From NCBI RefSeq assembly GCF_003696285.1, contig NZ_RFFL01000014.1, positions 1 to 64,000 on the forward strand: a DNA stretch of 64,000 nucleotides, given 5' to 3'. This DNA comes from Stutzerimonas nitrititolerans. GTDB lineage: Bacteria; Pseudomonadota; Gammaproteobacteria; Pseudomonadales; Pseudomonadaceae. The notes under the pieces were generated by a model. That model did not search any database and was not told the origin of the DNA. It worked only from the letters and a program-made list of their open reading frames with translations. The position numbers and the translations under genes were made by a program. This document shows positions 34,002-42,319 of the stretch, piece after piece. The number at the start of each line of letters is the position of its first letter. Position 1 is the stretch's first letter.

Positions 34002-34853
34002 ATGACATCTCTGCACCAACGCACTCTAAACGCGATCCGCAACAACGAGGAAAAACTGCTCGATGCCTGGACCTCAGGGTTGGATGCCAGCGGCCTGTAC
34101 CGCAACGTCAAGGCTGGTGATTTCCGCGAGCAGACCGCGGGTTTCATTCGCCTGCTGATCGCCGAGGCGGGCAAGGGCGCATCCGAAGACCTGCAGAGCA
34201 TCAAGTGGGACGAGATGCGTCTGTTCCTCGAACAACTCTCCCACAGCCGGGTGTTGCTGGGCTTCGATTCGCAGCAGACGGCGGGTTTCATCTTCTCGCT
34301 CAAACGCCCGATGATGCCGCTGCTGCAGGCCGAATATGCCGACGAACCCGCCATGCTGGCAGACCAGCTGTGGGCACTGTCGGAGCTCATCGATGAGCTG
34401 GGGTTGCACACCGTACGCACTTTCCAGAAGTCGCGCGAAGCCGTCATCAAGCGCCAGCAAGAAGAACTGCTCGAGCTTTCGACGCCGGTCGTAAAACTCT
34501 GGGACGGCGTCCTGGCGCTACCGATGATCGGTACGCTCGACTCGCAGCGCACCCAGGTGGTGATGGAGTCGTTGCTGCAGCGCATCGTCGATACCGGCTC
34601 GGAGATCGCCATCATCGACATCACGGGTGTGCCCACCGTCGATACGCTCGTGGCGCAGCATCTGCTCAAGACAGTCACCGCGATCCGCCTGATGGGTGCC
34701 GACTGCATCATCAGCGGCGTGCGTCCGCAGATCGCGCAAACCATCGTCCACCTCGGGCTCGACCTCCAGGGGATCGTCACCAAGGCGTCCCTCGCCGACG
34801 CGCTTGCGCTTGCGCTGCGCCGTTCCGGGCTGACCGTAAGCAAGGCGGTTTAA
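34002..34853 (+). CDS. rsbR: stressosome scaffold protein RsbR
   Basis: 283 aa. Residues 1-150 form a helical, globin-like sensor region (RsbR N-terminal type). A STAS domain covers about 160-280 and contains both phosphorylatable threonines of B. subtilis RsbRA: Thr208 in IDITGVPTVDT and Thr247 in RPQIAQTIVHLG. With RsbS it should form a large cytoplasmic signalling complex. It is the first gene of a six-gene operon and its stop overlaps the rsbS start (TAATG). The signal sensed is unknown; the N-terminus has no obvious haem-ligand proof. Confidence 0.9.
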   Translation: MTSLHQRTLNAIRNNEEKLLDAWTSGLDASGLYRNVKAGDFREQTAGFIRLLIAEAGKGASEDLQSIKWDEMRLFLEQLSHSRVLLGFDSQQTAGFIFSLKRPMMPLLQAEYADEPAMLADQLWALSELIDELGLHTVRTFQKSREAVIKRQQEELLELSTPVVKLWDGVLALPMIGTLDSQRTQVVMESLLQRIVDTGSEIAIIDITGVPTVDTLVAQHLLKTVTAIRLMGADCIISGVRPQIAQTIVHLGLDLQGIVTKASLADALALALRRSGLTVSKAV

Positions 34854-35215
34854 TGGAGCGCATACCAATCTTGCGGATGGGTGACTTCCTGCTGGTTACC
34901 ATCCAGGTCGACATGCACGACCAGCTTGCCCTTACGTTGCAGGACGATCTTGCCGAGCGGATCAGTCAGACTTCGGCCCGTGCCGTGCTCATCGATATCT
35001 CGGCACTGGATATGGTCGATTCGTTCATCGGGCGGATGATCAGTTCGATTTCCGGCCTTTCGAGCATCATGGATGCCGAGACCGTCGTCGTCGGCATGCA
35101 GCCGGCCGTCGCCATCACGCTGGTCGAGCTGGGACTGACGCTGCAGGGCGTCAGCACTGCGCTCAACGTCGAGAAGGGCATGCAGCTGTTGCATCAGCGG
35201 ATGACCGACAAATGA
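34853..35215 (+). CDS. rsbS: stressosome STAS protein RsbS
   Basis: 120-aa single STAS domain starting IPILRMGDFLLVTIQ. It has Ser57 in DMVDSFIG, the equivalent of phosphorylated Ser59 of B. subtilis RsbS, and GMQPAVAITLVELG near the C-terminus. It overlaps rsbR and rsbT by 1 and 4 bp, so the RsbR:S:T ratio is probably set by coupling. Expected to sequester RsbT until phosphorylated. Confidence 0.92.
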   Translation: MERIPILRMGDFLLVTIQVDMHDQLALTLQDDLAERISQTSARAVLIDISALDMVDSFIGRMISSISGLSSIMDAETVVVGMQPAVAITLVELGLTLQGVSTALNVEKGMQLLHQRMTDK

Positions 35216-35616
35216 TCGAACGTGCAAGCGGCAGTGTGCCGGTGCGCATCGAGCAGGACGTGGTGATCGCCCGCCAGATCGTGCGAAAGCTGGCTCAGGA
35301 TTGCGGCATGCGCCTGGTCGACCAGACCAAGCTGGTCACCGCCGTGAGCGAACTGGCGCGTAACACCGTCGTCTACGGCGGCGGAGGCGATATGGACTGG
35401 GCGCTGTTCGCCGAAGGGCCCCGGTCAGGCATTCGGTTGACGTTTCGCGACGAGGGGCCGGGTATTGCAGATATCAAGCTGGCGATGACCGACGGCTGGA
35501 CCTCGGGTGGCGGCCTCGGGCTTGGGCTTACGGGCGCCAAGCGGCTGGTGGACGAATTCGATCTGGACAGTTCGCCGGGCGCCGGTACTCGCATAAGCAT
35601 CGCCAAATGGTCCTGA
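35212..35616 (+). CDS. rsbT: stressosome switch kinase RsbT
   Basis: 134-aa GHKL-type serine/threonine kinase. The N-box is SELARNTVVYGGGG, then FRDEGPGI and GGGLGLGLTGAKRLVDEF. These are the RsbT motifs. It should phosphorylate RsbR and RsbS, leave the complex and act on a partner. In Bacillus that partner is the phosphatase RsbU; no RsbU or sigma-B-type gene is found here. The end overlaps the next gene by 10 bp. Confidence 0.92.
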   Translation: MIERASGSVPVRIEQDVVIARQIVRKLAQDCGMRLVDQTKLVTAVSELARNTVVYGGGGDMDWALFAEGPRSGIRLTFRDEGPGIADIKLAMTDGWTSGGGLGLGLTGAKRLVDEFDLDSSPGAGTRISIAKWS

Positions 35617-36623
35617 ATGTTCGCGGCAGCCCGACGCTGGTACTGCCGGTCGAGGAGGAGAGCCAGGTTGGCCACGCCCGGCGCGTTGCGCACGGCATGG
35701 CCAGCAAGCTGGGTTTCGATGAGGCCGATGCCGGCCGCGTGGCGCTCGTGGCGACGGAGCTGGCGACGAATCTGCTCAAGCATGCCGGGCATGGCGCGTT
35801 GCATCTGCGTGCCATTCCGGCAAGCACCGGCTTCGCCATGGAAGTGATCAGCGTCGATCGGGGCCCAGGCTTCAATCCCAACGAGTGCCTGGCGGATGGA
35901 TTTTCCACGGGCGGCACCCAGGGCACCGGGCTCGGTGCCCTGGTGCGACAGGCGCAGCTGTTCGACGTCTTCTCCGATGCCCGGGGCTCGGTCGTGCTCG
36001 TGCAGCTGTATCCCCGCCACTCCTCGGCGCTAGCCTTGCGTTTCGGTGTCAGCCAGCATGCGCTCAACGGCGATCCGGCCTGCGGCGATGTCTGGCAGGT
36101 GGCTGCCGATGGGCAGCGCCTCAGTGCGCTGGTTATCGACGGGATCGGCCATGGCGAGGATGCCGAACGGGCGAGTCGTGCGGGTGCAGTGGCGTTCGCG
36201 GCCGATCCATTTGCCGATCCGGCTGTCCAGATGCAACAGATGCATCAGGCGATGAGCGGAACGCGTGGCGGTGCGGCCGCGGTTGCGCTGGGCGACATGG
36301 GCTCCGGCGTCTTGCGTTTCGCCGGGGTAGGCAACATCGGTGCGCGTCTGTTGACTCGAGGGGCGAGCCGTGGCTTGGCCTCGCACCCCGGCATCGTCGG
36401 TTCGAGGTTTCGCAAGGCGCAGGTCTTCGATTATCCGATCGAGGAAAACCAGTTGCTGATTCTCTACAGCGATGGCCTTCAGTCACGCTGGGATCTGGGC
36501 GATTACCCCGGTCTGGCGCACCGCCATCCCGCACTCATCGCCACTGTGTTGCATCGTGACTTCTGCCGGGGCCGCGATGATGTGACCGTTCTGGTAATTG
36601 CTTTGGAGGCTACCGGTGATTGA
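35607..36623 (+). CDS. GHKL ATPase fused to a PP2C (SpoIIE/RsbX-like) phosphatase
   Basis: 338 aa in two domains. Residues about 10-135 form an anti-sigma-type GHKL ATPase (ATELATNLLKHAGHG, VDRGPGF, GTQGTGLGALVRQ). Residues about 150-335 form a PP2C/SpoIIE phosphatase (LVIDGIGHGEDAERAS, GGAAAVALGD, LILYSDGLQS, GRDDVTVLVI) with metal-binding Asp residues. RsbX resets stressosomes by dephosphorylating RsbR and RsbS. Here that activity is joined to a second RsbT/RsbW-like ATPase. It overlaps both neighbours. Confidence 0.87.
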   Translation: MVLNVRGSPTLVLPVEEESQVGHARRVAHGMASKLGFDEADAGRVALVATELATNLLKHAGHGALHLRAIPASTGFAMEVISVDRGPGFNPNECLADGFSTGGTQGTGLGALVRQAQLFDVFSDARGSVVLVQLYPRHSSALALRFGVSQHALNGDPACGDVWQVAADGQRLSALVIDGIGHGEDAERASRAGAVAFAADPFADPAVQMQQMHQAMSGTRGGAAAVALGDMGSGVLRFAGVGNIGARLLTRGASRGLASHPGIVGSRFRKAQVFDYPIEENQLLILYSDGLQSRWDLGDYPGLAHRHPALIATVLHRDFCRGRDDVTVLVIALEATGD

Positions 36624-37488
36624 TGCGATGGCGCCGGAGGGCACGGAGCCCGAGGCTGTTGAAGAACTGCGCCGCGAGAACGAATTGCTGCGCGCCGAAC
36701 TCGAGGAAACCAACCAGGGCGTTCTTGCCCTGTATGCCGAACTCGACACCCAGGCCGAACAGCTGAGGCAGGCCTCCGATCTGAAAAGCCGGTTCCTGTC
36801 CTACATGAGCCACGAATTCAGGACGCCATTGGGCTCGATCCGCAGCATCACGCGGCTGCTCAGCGACGAGCTGGATGGACCGCTGAGCCCCGAGCAGCAC
36901 AAGCAGATCATGTTCATCAGCGGCGCGGCCATGGAGCTCAGCGAGATGGTCGACGATCTGCTCGACCTGGCGAAAATCGAAGCGGGACGAATCACCATCT
37001 CGCCCGCCTGGTTCGACATGTTCGATCTGTTCTCGGCGCTGCGGGGGATGTTCCGGCCAATTCTGGATGGCGACTCGGTCGACCTGATTTTCGAAGAGCC
37101 CAGGAACATCCCGCGCTTGTACACCGATGACAAGAAGCTGGCGCAGATCCTGCGTAACTTCATCTCGAACGCGCTGAAGTTCACCCAGCAGGGCGAAGTG
37201 AGGGTTTCCGCGCGAACCGAAGGTGACGGCAATATCCGCTTCGCTGTTTCCGACACGGGGATCGGTATTCCGGAAAATCTGCATCGAAACCTGTTCGAGG
37301 ACTTCGTTCAGATCGATTCGCCGTTGCAGAAGCGTCTGCGCGGCACGGGCCTGGGACTGTCGTTGTGCAAGCGCTTCGCCGAGTTGCTGGGTGGCAGCGT
37401 CGGGCTGGAGAGCACGCCCGGGGTGGGCTCGACCTTCTTCGTCATCATTCCTTTAGCCGTTACAGCGGAGCCGCTCGATGGTGAGTAA
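36616..37488 (+). CDS. soluble histidine kinase of the stressosome operon
   Basis: 290 aa from GTG 36616 (GGAGG nine bases upstream; it overlaps the previous stop). There is no membrane segment. An N-terminal coiled-coil-like helix (about 10-50, heptad-rich ELRRENELLRAELEE) leads to HisKA with the phosphoacceptor in SYMSHEFRTPLGS, then the N-box (LRNFISNALKFT), FAVSDTGIGIP and GTGLGLSLCKRFAEL. The coiled coil might dock onto the stressosome; its input is unknown. It ends 11 bp inside the next gene. Confidence 0.88.
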   Translation: MIDAMAPEGTEPEAVEELRRENELLRAELEETNQGVLALYAELDTQAEQLRQASDLKSRFLSYMSHEFRTPLGSIRSITRLLSDELDGPLSPEQHKQIMFISGAAMELSEMVDDLLDLAKIEAGRITISPAWFDMFDLFSALRGMFRPILDGDSVDLIFEEPRNIPRLYTDDKKLAQILRNFISNALKFTQQGEVRVSARTEGDGNIRFAVSDTGIGIPENLHRNLFEDFVQIDSPLQKRLRGTGLGLSLCKRFAELLGGSVGLESTPGVGSTFFVIIPLAVTAEPLDGE

Positions 37489-39427
37489 AAGCACGGTCCT
37501 GGTGGTCGACGATAACGCCGCGACGCGCTACGCGATTCGTCGGGTTCTGGAGCGTCATGGCTATGCCGTGCTGGAGGCCGGAACGGGCACCGAGGGCCTT
37601 GCGACCATCATGGCGGAGGCCATCGATGCCCTGATACTGGACGTGAACCTGCCCGACATGAGCGGGTTCGACATCGTTCGCCAGCTCCGCGCCGACGACC
37701 GGACGCGACTGCTGCCCGTCATCCATGTTTCCGCCGCGTCGATCCTGACCGGCGACATCATCACCGGCCTGGATGCCGGTGCGGATGCCTATCTGATACA
37801 CCCCGTGGACCCCGACGTCCTGCTCGCCACGCTGCGCACCTTGCTTCGTGTGCGCGACACGGAGCAGGCGCTGCGCGAGAGTGAAGCGCGTTTCCGGGAG
37901 ATCTTCACCTACGTGCCGGCGCCGATCGTCTTGATCGATGCGCAACTGAACGTTCACGAGTGCAATCAGGCGTTCAAGCTGCTGCTGGGTAAGCTACAGG
38001 CGCCGTCGGCCTTGTCGGCTTATCTGGCCGATGGGCAGGAGGCCAAACTCCAGGCCCTGCGCGAGAGCCTTTGCAGCGGTAAGCGGTGGCACGAAACGCT
38101 GACCATGCGTGTGGACGGCGAGCTGCGTGAAACCACATGGCAGATGTCGCCATACCACGCGTTCGAGATCGGCCTGGTGTTCGTCGAGGACGTGACCGAG
38201 CAGCGCCAGCGCGAGCGGTCGCAGCTGCAACAGCTCGACGATGCGAACAACGAGCTGGCACGCGAGGTTGCCGAGCGGGTACGCACCGAAGCGCAGTTGA
38301 TGCAGGCGCAGAAGATGGATTCGCTGGGCAAGCTGACGGGTGGGATCGCGCATGATTTCAACAACCTGCTCACCGGCATCATCACCGGCATCGAGCTGTT
38401 GAAGAAGCGGGTGGGCGAGGGGCGGAACGAGGCCGCATTGCGCTTTGCGGATACCGCGCTGAATTCCGCGCGCAGTGCCGCCTCGATGACCAATCGCCTG
38501 CTGGCGTTCGCTCGCCAGCAACCCCTGGATGCGCGCCCGGCCGATCTGAACGCAAAGATCCAGTCGCTCGAAGAGCTGTTGCGGCGCACCATCGGCGAGC
38601 ACATTTCGCTGACCCTGGAACTGTGCGAAGAAGGCGCCATCGCCCAGGTGGACGCCAGCCAGCTGGAAAGCGCGGTGCTCAATTTGGTCATCAACGCCCG
38701 CGATGCCTTGCCGCGCGGTGGCAACATCACGATCAGCACTGCCGTTCTGCACTCGACCGGCGGTTCGGGGCTGGCTGAAGGCAGCTACGTCGCGCTCAGC
38801 GTCAGGGACGACGGCATAGGCATCGATGCCGAAATCATCAGCAAGGTCTTCGATCCGTTCTTCACGACCAAGCCGCTCGGCCATGGCACCGGTCTCGGTT
38901 TGTCGTCCATCTACGGTTTCGCCAGGCAATCCGGCGGTGAGGCGCGTATAAGCAGCCGCGTGGGCCAGGGCACCGAGGTGACGCTGGTCTTGCCGGCCAC
39001 CGTCGCAGCGCGTCAGCCAGTGCGCGCCGTCGATGACACGCCCATGGGCAATGGCGAGCACGTACTGATCGTCGAAGACATGCCAGCGGTGCGTATGGTG
39101 GTCGCCGAACTGCTCGGTGAGGCGGGGTATCGTTGCAGCGAAGCGGGGGATGCCGCTACAGCGCTCTCGGTGCTGCAGGATGACTTCTCGATCGATCTTC
39201 TGCTGACGGATGTCGGTCTGCCCCGGCTTTCCGGGCGGGAACTGGCAGATGCCGCTCTCGCTCACCGCCCGGACCTGCCCGTGCTGTTCATGACGGGCTA
39301 CACGGAGAATGCGGTGCGTCGAGATCGCTTCCTGCGTGAGGGGATGGATATGGTGACCAAGCCCATCCAGGTTGAAGAGCTGCTGCGCAAGGTGCGGCAG
39401 ATGGTGCGGAAGAAGGCCTGCGTATGA
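37478..39427 (+). CDS. hybrid kinase: receiver-PAS-HisKA-HATPase-receiver
   Basis: 649 aa. First receiver (5-120) with Asp55; the usual active-site Lys is replaced by His108 (AYLIHPVDP). A PAS-like domain (about 130-255) leads via a coiled coil to HisKA with GGIAHDFNNLLTGI, then HATPase (LNLVINARDALPRGG, VRDDGIGI, GHGTGLGLSSIYGF). The C-terminal receiver (about 530-645) has Asp in LLTDVGLP and Lys in MVTKPIQ. No TM. It closes the rsb operon, so stressosome activity may be passed to two-component phosphorelay. No DNA-binding output domain is encoded in this operon. Confidence 0.88.
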   Translation: MVSKSTVLVVDDNAATRYAIRRVLERHGYAVLEAGTGTEGLATIMAEAIDALILDVNLPDMSGFDIVRQLRADDRTRLLPVIHVSAASILTGDIITGLDAGADAYLIHPVDPDVLLATLRTLLRVRDTEQALRESEARFREIFTYVPAPIVLIDAQLNVHECNQAFKLLLGKLQAPSALSAYLADGQEAKLQALRESLCSGKRWHETLTMRVDGELRETTWQMSPYHAFEIGLVFVEDVTEQRQRERSQLQQLDDANNELAREVAERVRTEAQLMQAQKMDSLGKLTGGIAHDFNNLLTGIITGIELLKKRVGEGRNEAALRFADTALNSARSAASMTNRLLAFARQQPLDARPADLNAKIQSLEELLRRTIGEHISLTLELCEEGAIAQVDASQLESAVLNLVINARDALPRGGNITISTAVLHSTGGSGLAEGSYVALSVRDDGIGIDAEIISKVFDPFFTTKPLGHGTGLGLSSIYGFARQSGGEARISSRVGQGTEVTLVLPATVAARQPVRAVDDTPMGNGEHVLIVEDMPAVRMVVAELLGEAGYRCSEAGDAATALSVLQDDFSIDLLLTDVGLPRLSGRELADAALAHRPDLPVLFMTGYTENAVRRDRFLREGMDMVTKPIQVEELLRKVRQMVRKKACV

Positions 39428-39456
39428 TGGGGCTCGGTACGCCAGCGCAGGCCTGA

Positions 39457-39481
39457 AGCGCCACTCGATGAGAGTGGCGCT
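39457..39481. terminator. bidirectional terminator hairpin
   Basis: AGCGCCACTC and GAGTGGCGCT form a perfect 10-bp stem around GATGA. It lies midway between the convergent hybrid kinase (ends 39427) and TAXI gene (ends 39489). There is no long T-run. Confidence 0.6.
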
Positions 39482-39488
39482 CTGCCGT

Positions 39489-40460
39489 TCAGAGCCAGCC
39501 TTTTTCCTTGTAGAACCGCTCGGCCCCTTCGTGCAGCGGCGCGGTGAGGCCGACGCGGATCATGTCCTTGGCTTCGAGGTCGGCGAAGGCGGGATGCAGG
39601 CGCTTGAAGCGTTCGAGGTTGTCGAATACGGCCTTGACCAGTTGGTAGACGATTTCGGGATCGGTCTTGGTGGTGGCGGCCAGCACCGCTTTACCGCCGA
39701 TCGAAGGCACCGCTGAATCCACACCCGGATAGAGCCCGGCTGGAATCTCGGCGGCGGTGTAGTAGCTGGCGCTCTGCAGAAGCTTCTCGATTTCCGCGCC
39801 ACTGACCGGAATCAACCTGGCCTCGACGTTGGTCAGCGCTTCCTGGATGGCGCCGCTGGGATGGCCGACCACGTAGGTGATGGCGTCGAGGTTGTTGTCG
39901 CCCAGCGCCGAAGCCATTTCCGCCGGCTTGAGCTCGCCGGCCAGGGCGAAGTCGGCGTTGCTCCAGCCCTTGGCCTTCATCACCTCGTCGAAGGTGTCGC
40001 GGCTACCGGAGCCTGGTACGCCGATGTTCACCCGCTTGCCCTTGAGGTCATCGACCGTCTCGATGCTGCTGTCGGCGCGGGCGACCACGGTGAGAATCTC
40101 GGTCTGCAGGGAAAACACCGCCCGAAGCTCATCGATAGGGCCGTCCTTGTCGAACGGCGCGAGCCCCTGCAGCGCCTTGTGCTGGTGGTCGGACTGGATG
40201 AAACCAAGCTCGTACTCGCCGTTGTGCAGCGAGACGATGTTGGTCACGCTGCCGGCGGTGGAAGGCGCGTTGCACTTGATCGCCGGTTGCACTTCGGCGC
40301 GGTTGAGCAGGCGGCACACCGACTGGCCGGCGGTGTAGTAGACGCCGGTCTGTCCGCCGGTACCGATGGTGACGAAACGTTCCTGGGCCACGGCCGTGGT
40401 CGCAGCCAGCGAGCCCGCCAGGGCACAACCCAGCAGGCCGATACGGATACTCTGGTTCAT
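39489..40460 (-). CDS. TAXI-type TRAP transporter solute-binding protein
   Basis: 323 aa with a signal peptide (about 1-25, TTAVAQE), then VTIGTGGQTGVYYTAG, the TAXI signature. Further family blocks are GELKPAEMASALGDNNLDAI and SYYTAAEIPAGLYPGVD. TAXI proteins bind glutamate/2-oxoglutarate-like or other organic acids. No DctQM permease for it is encoded nearby; the dctQM of this window belongs to another operon. It lies downstream of ridA and dadA on the same strand. An A-rich motif sits at the ribosome site. Confidence 0.88.
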   Translation of the reverse strand: MNQSIRIGLLGCALAGSLAATTAVAQERFVTIGTGGQTGVYYTAGQSVCRLLNRAEVQPAIKCNAPSTAGSVTNIVSLHNGEYELGFIQSDHQHKALQGLAPFDKDGPIDELRAVFSLQTEILTVVARADSSIETVDDLKGKRVNIGVPGSGSRDTFDEVMKAKGWSNADFALAGELKPAEMASALGDNNLDAITYVVGHPSGAIQEALTNVEARLIPVSGAEIEKLLQSASYYTAAEIPAGLYPGVDSAVPSIGGKAVLAATTKTDPEIVYQLVKAVFDNLERFKRLHPAFADLEAKDMIRVGLTAPLHEGAERFYKEKGWL

Positions 40461-40476
40461 CGTCGAATCCCTCTCA

Positions 40477-40490
40477 TGTTGTTGTTATTG
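40477..40490 (-). promoter_or_regulatory. A-rich Hfq/Crc-type motif before the TAXI gene
   Basis: On the minus strand CAATAACAACAACA contains AANAANAA twice and is followed by GAGAGG, the ribosome site. This is the pattern of Hfq/Crc catabolite-repression sites in Pseudomonas. Confidence 0.45.
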
Positions 40491-40573
40491 GTGAAACAGG
40501 GGTGCATTCATGTCCTGCGGCGCGACGGCGAGGCTCATGCGGCTTCGCTGTCGGCGCCATTGCCAACGCTCGT

Positions 40574-40927
40574 TCAGGCGCTGGCGGCGATCACCATGAT
40601 CTCCACCAGCACGTCCGCCGAGGCCAGGCGCGCCTCGACGGTCGCCCGCGCCGGTGCGCAACCGGTCGGCAACCATTCGCTCCAGACCGTATTCATTGCC
40701 GCAAAGTCGGCTTCGATGTCCTTCAGCCAGATCTGTGCGCTGAGCAGCTTCGAACGGTCGGACCCGGCCGCGGCCAGCAGGTTGTCTATCTTCGCCAGCA
40801 CCTGCCGGGTCTGCCCGGCGACATCTTCGCTGCGGTCATCCGGCACCTGCCCGGCCAGAAACACCAGGTTGGCGAAGGTGACGGCGGCGGACATGCGATC
40901 GTTGGTATTGATGCGTTGCAGGGTCAT
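40574..40927 (-). CDS. RidA-family enamine/imine deaminase
   Basis: 117 aa from the ATG at 40927 (GAGGATCTGGA upstream). Features are FANLVFLAGQVPDD, QTRQVLAKIDNLLAAAGSD and PARATVEARLASADVLVEI, which include the Arg that binds the substrate carboxylate. RidA clears reactive 2-aminoacrylate-type intermediates. Directly following a D-amino-acid-dehydrogenase gene, it may hydrolyse the imino acids that enzyme makes. By eye it belongs to one of the Rid subfamilies rather than archetypal RidA. Confidence 0.85.
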   Translation of the reverse strand: MTLQRINTNDRMSAAVTFANLVFLAGQVPDDRSEDVAGQTRQVLAKIDNLLAAAGSDRSKLLSAQIWLKDIEADFAAMNTVWSEWLPTGCAPARATVEARLASADVLVEIMVIAASA

Positions 40928-40949
40928 TCCAGATCCTCTCGTGTTGTAG

Positions 40950-42197
40950 TCAGGAAGCGAGGGACAGCCCGTCCAGCGCAATGACGGAGCGCTGCTGGCC
41001 GATCAGCCCGCAGAGCACGTCGGCGCTGCCGCAGGCCAGGGTGAAGCCGAGGCTGCCGTGGCCGACATTGAGCCACAAATTGTCGATACCGGCAGCGCCC
41101 AGCAGCGGCGTGCCTTCCGGCGTTGCGGGACGCAGACCGGCCCATTGGACGGCACCGCGGTAGTCGCCCGCGGCGGGGAAGGTCTTGCTGGCCAGGTCCT
41201 GCAGCATGCCGATCCGTCCCTGGTCGAGGCTGGCGTCCCAGCCGCCTATATCGACCATGGCGGCAACCCTCAACTTGTCGCCGAGGCGCGCGTAAACGAC
41301 CTTGTTATCGTAGTCGGTGACGTTGGTGTCAGGGATTCCCGCCTGGTCGCCCAGCGGCATGGTCAGGCTGTAACCCTTGAGCGGATAGATCGGCAACTCG
41401 ATGCCGAGCGGCTGCAACAAGGCCACGCTGGCGGCGCCGGCGGCGATCACCAGGTGATCCACGTCCAGTTCGTCATGGCCGAGCCGCACCGCGCGTACCC
41501 GCCCATGCTCTCGACGCAATGCGTCGACCGTCTGGCCGATGTGCAGGCGGAAGTTCGGCGACTGGCCAAGCCGCTCCAGCAGCCGACGGCAGAACAGATG
41601 GCAATCGGCGACCTCGTCGCCGGGCGAATAGATGCCACCTTGCAGCGCGTCGGCCAGTGGCTGCAAGGCGGGCTCGGTAGCCACACATTGGTCGGCATCG
41701 AGCAGCTGCTGGCTGCCATCGTCACTCAGCCCCAATGCTGCCTTGTCCAGGCTGGCACGGCTGCGATAGATCACCAGCTTGCCGTTGGCGCGCCAGGCGA
41801 AGCCGTCCAGCCCGTCCTGTTCGCGCCAGTCGCGCAATACCTGCTGGCTGTGCAGCGCGAGGCGCAACAGATGCGCGCCGTTGCGCTTGTTGGTCGAGCG
41901 GCGGCAGGCGAGCAGAAAACGCACGCACCAGCGCCATTGCTGCATGCTCATGCGTGGGCGAAAGCGCAGGGGCGCCTGGTCGCCCTTGAGCATCCAGCCA
42001 AGCGCCTGCAACGGCACACCCGCATCGGCCAGCGGCGAAACGTAGCGGTAACTGAGCTGGCCGCCGTTGGCGAAGCTGGTCTCCATCGCCACCTGGTCGC
42101 GTTTTTCGATCAGCTCGACCTGATGCCCCTGGCGCACCAGCGCATAGGCCGTGGTCAGGCCGATGACGCCACCGCCGATTACCGCAATTCGCATCAT
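40950..42197 (-). CDS. D-amino-acid dehydrogenase-like FAD oxidoreductase (DadA family)
   Basis: 415 aa from ATG 42197 (GGAG upstream). The DAO fold starts with IAVIGGGVIGLTTAYAL, the FAD-binding motif, followed by ELIEKRDQVAMETSFANGGQLS, typical of DadA. The C-terminus has AGLRPATPEGTPLLG and NLWLNVGHGSLGFTLACGSA. It should deaminate D-amino acids to 2-oxo acids at the membrane. No dadX racemase is nearby, so this may be a paralogue with another substrate. It diverges from a LysR regulator across 122 bp. Confidence 0.85.
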   Translation of the reverse strand: MMRIAVIGGGVIGLTTAYALVRQGHQVELIEKRDQVAMETSFANGGQLSYRYVSPLADAGVPLQALGWMLKGDQAPLRFRPRMSMQQWRWCVRFLLACRRSTNKRNGAHLLRLALHSQQVLRDWREQDGLDGFAWRANGKLVIYRSRASLDKAALGLSDDGSQQLLDADQCVATEPALQPLADALQGGIYSPGDEVADCHLFCRRLLERLGQSPNFRLHIGQTVDALRREHGRVRAVRLGHDELDVDHLVIAAGAASVALLQPLGIELPIYPLKGYSLTMPLGDQAGIPDTNVTDYDNKVVYARLGDKLRVAAMVDIGGWDASLDQGRIGMLQDLASKTFPAAGDYRGAVQWAGLRPATPEGTPLLGAAGIDNLWLNVGHGSLGFTLACGSADVLCGLIGQQRSVIALDGLSLAS

Positions 42198-42319
42198 GCC
42201 GCTCCGTGAAAGTGATGATGGGAGACTAGGGGTGCGCCAGCGAAGCGGCCAATGAAAGGTTGAGGGCAACCCATAACCTGGGGTTATGCTTCAGCCGACC
42301 TGATTCAGGGAAACTGCCC

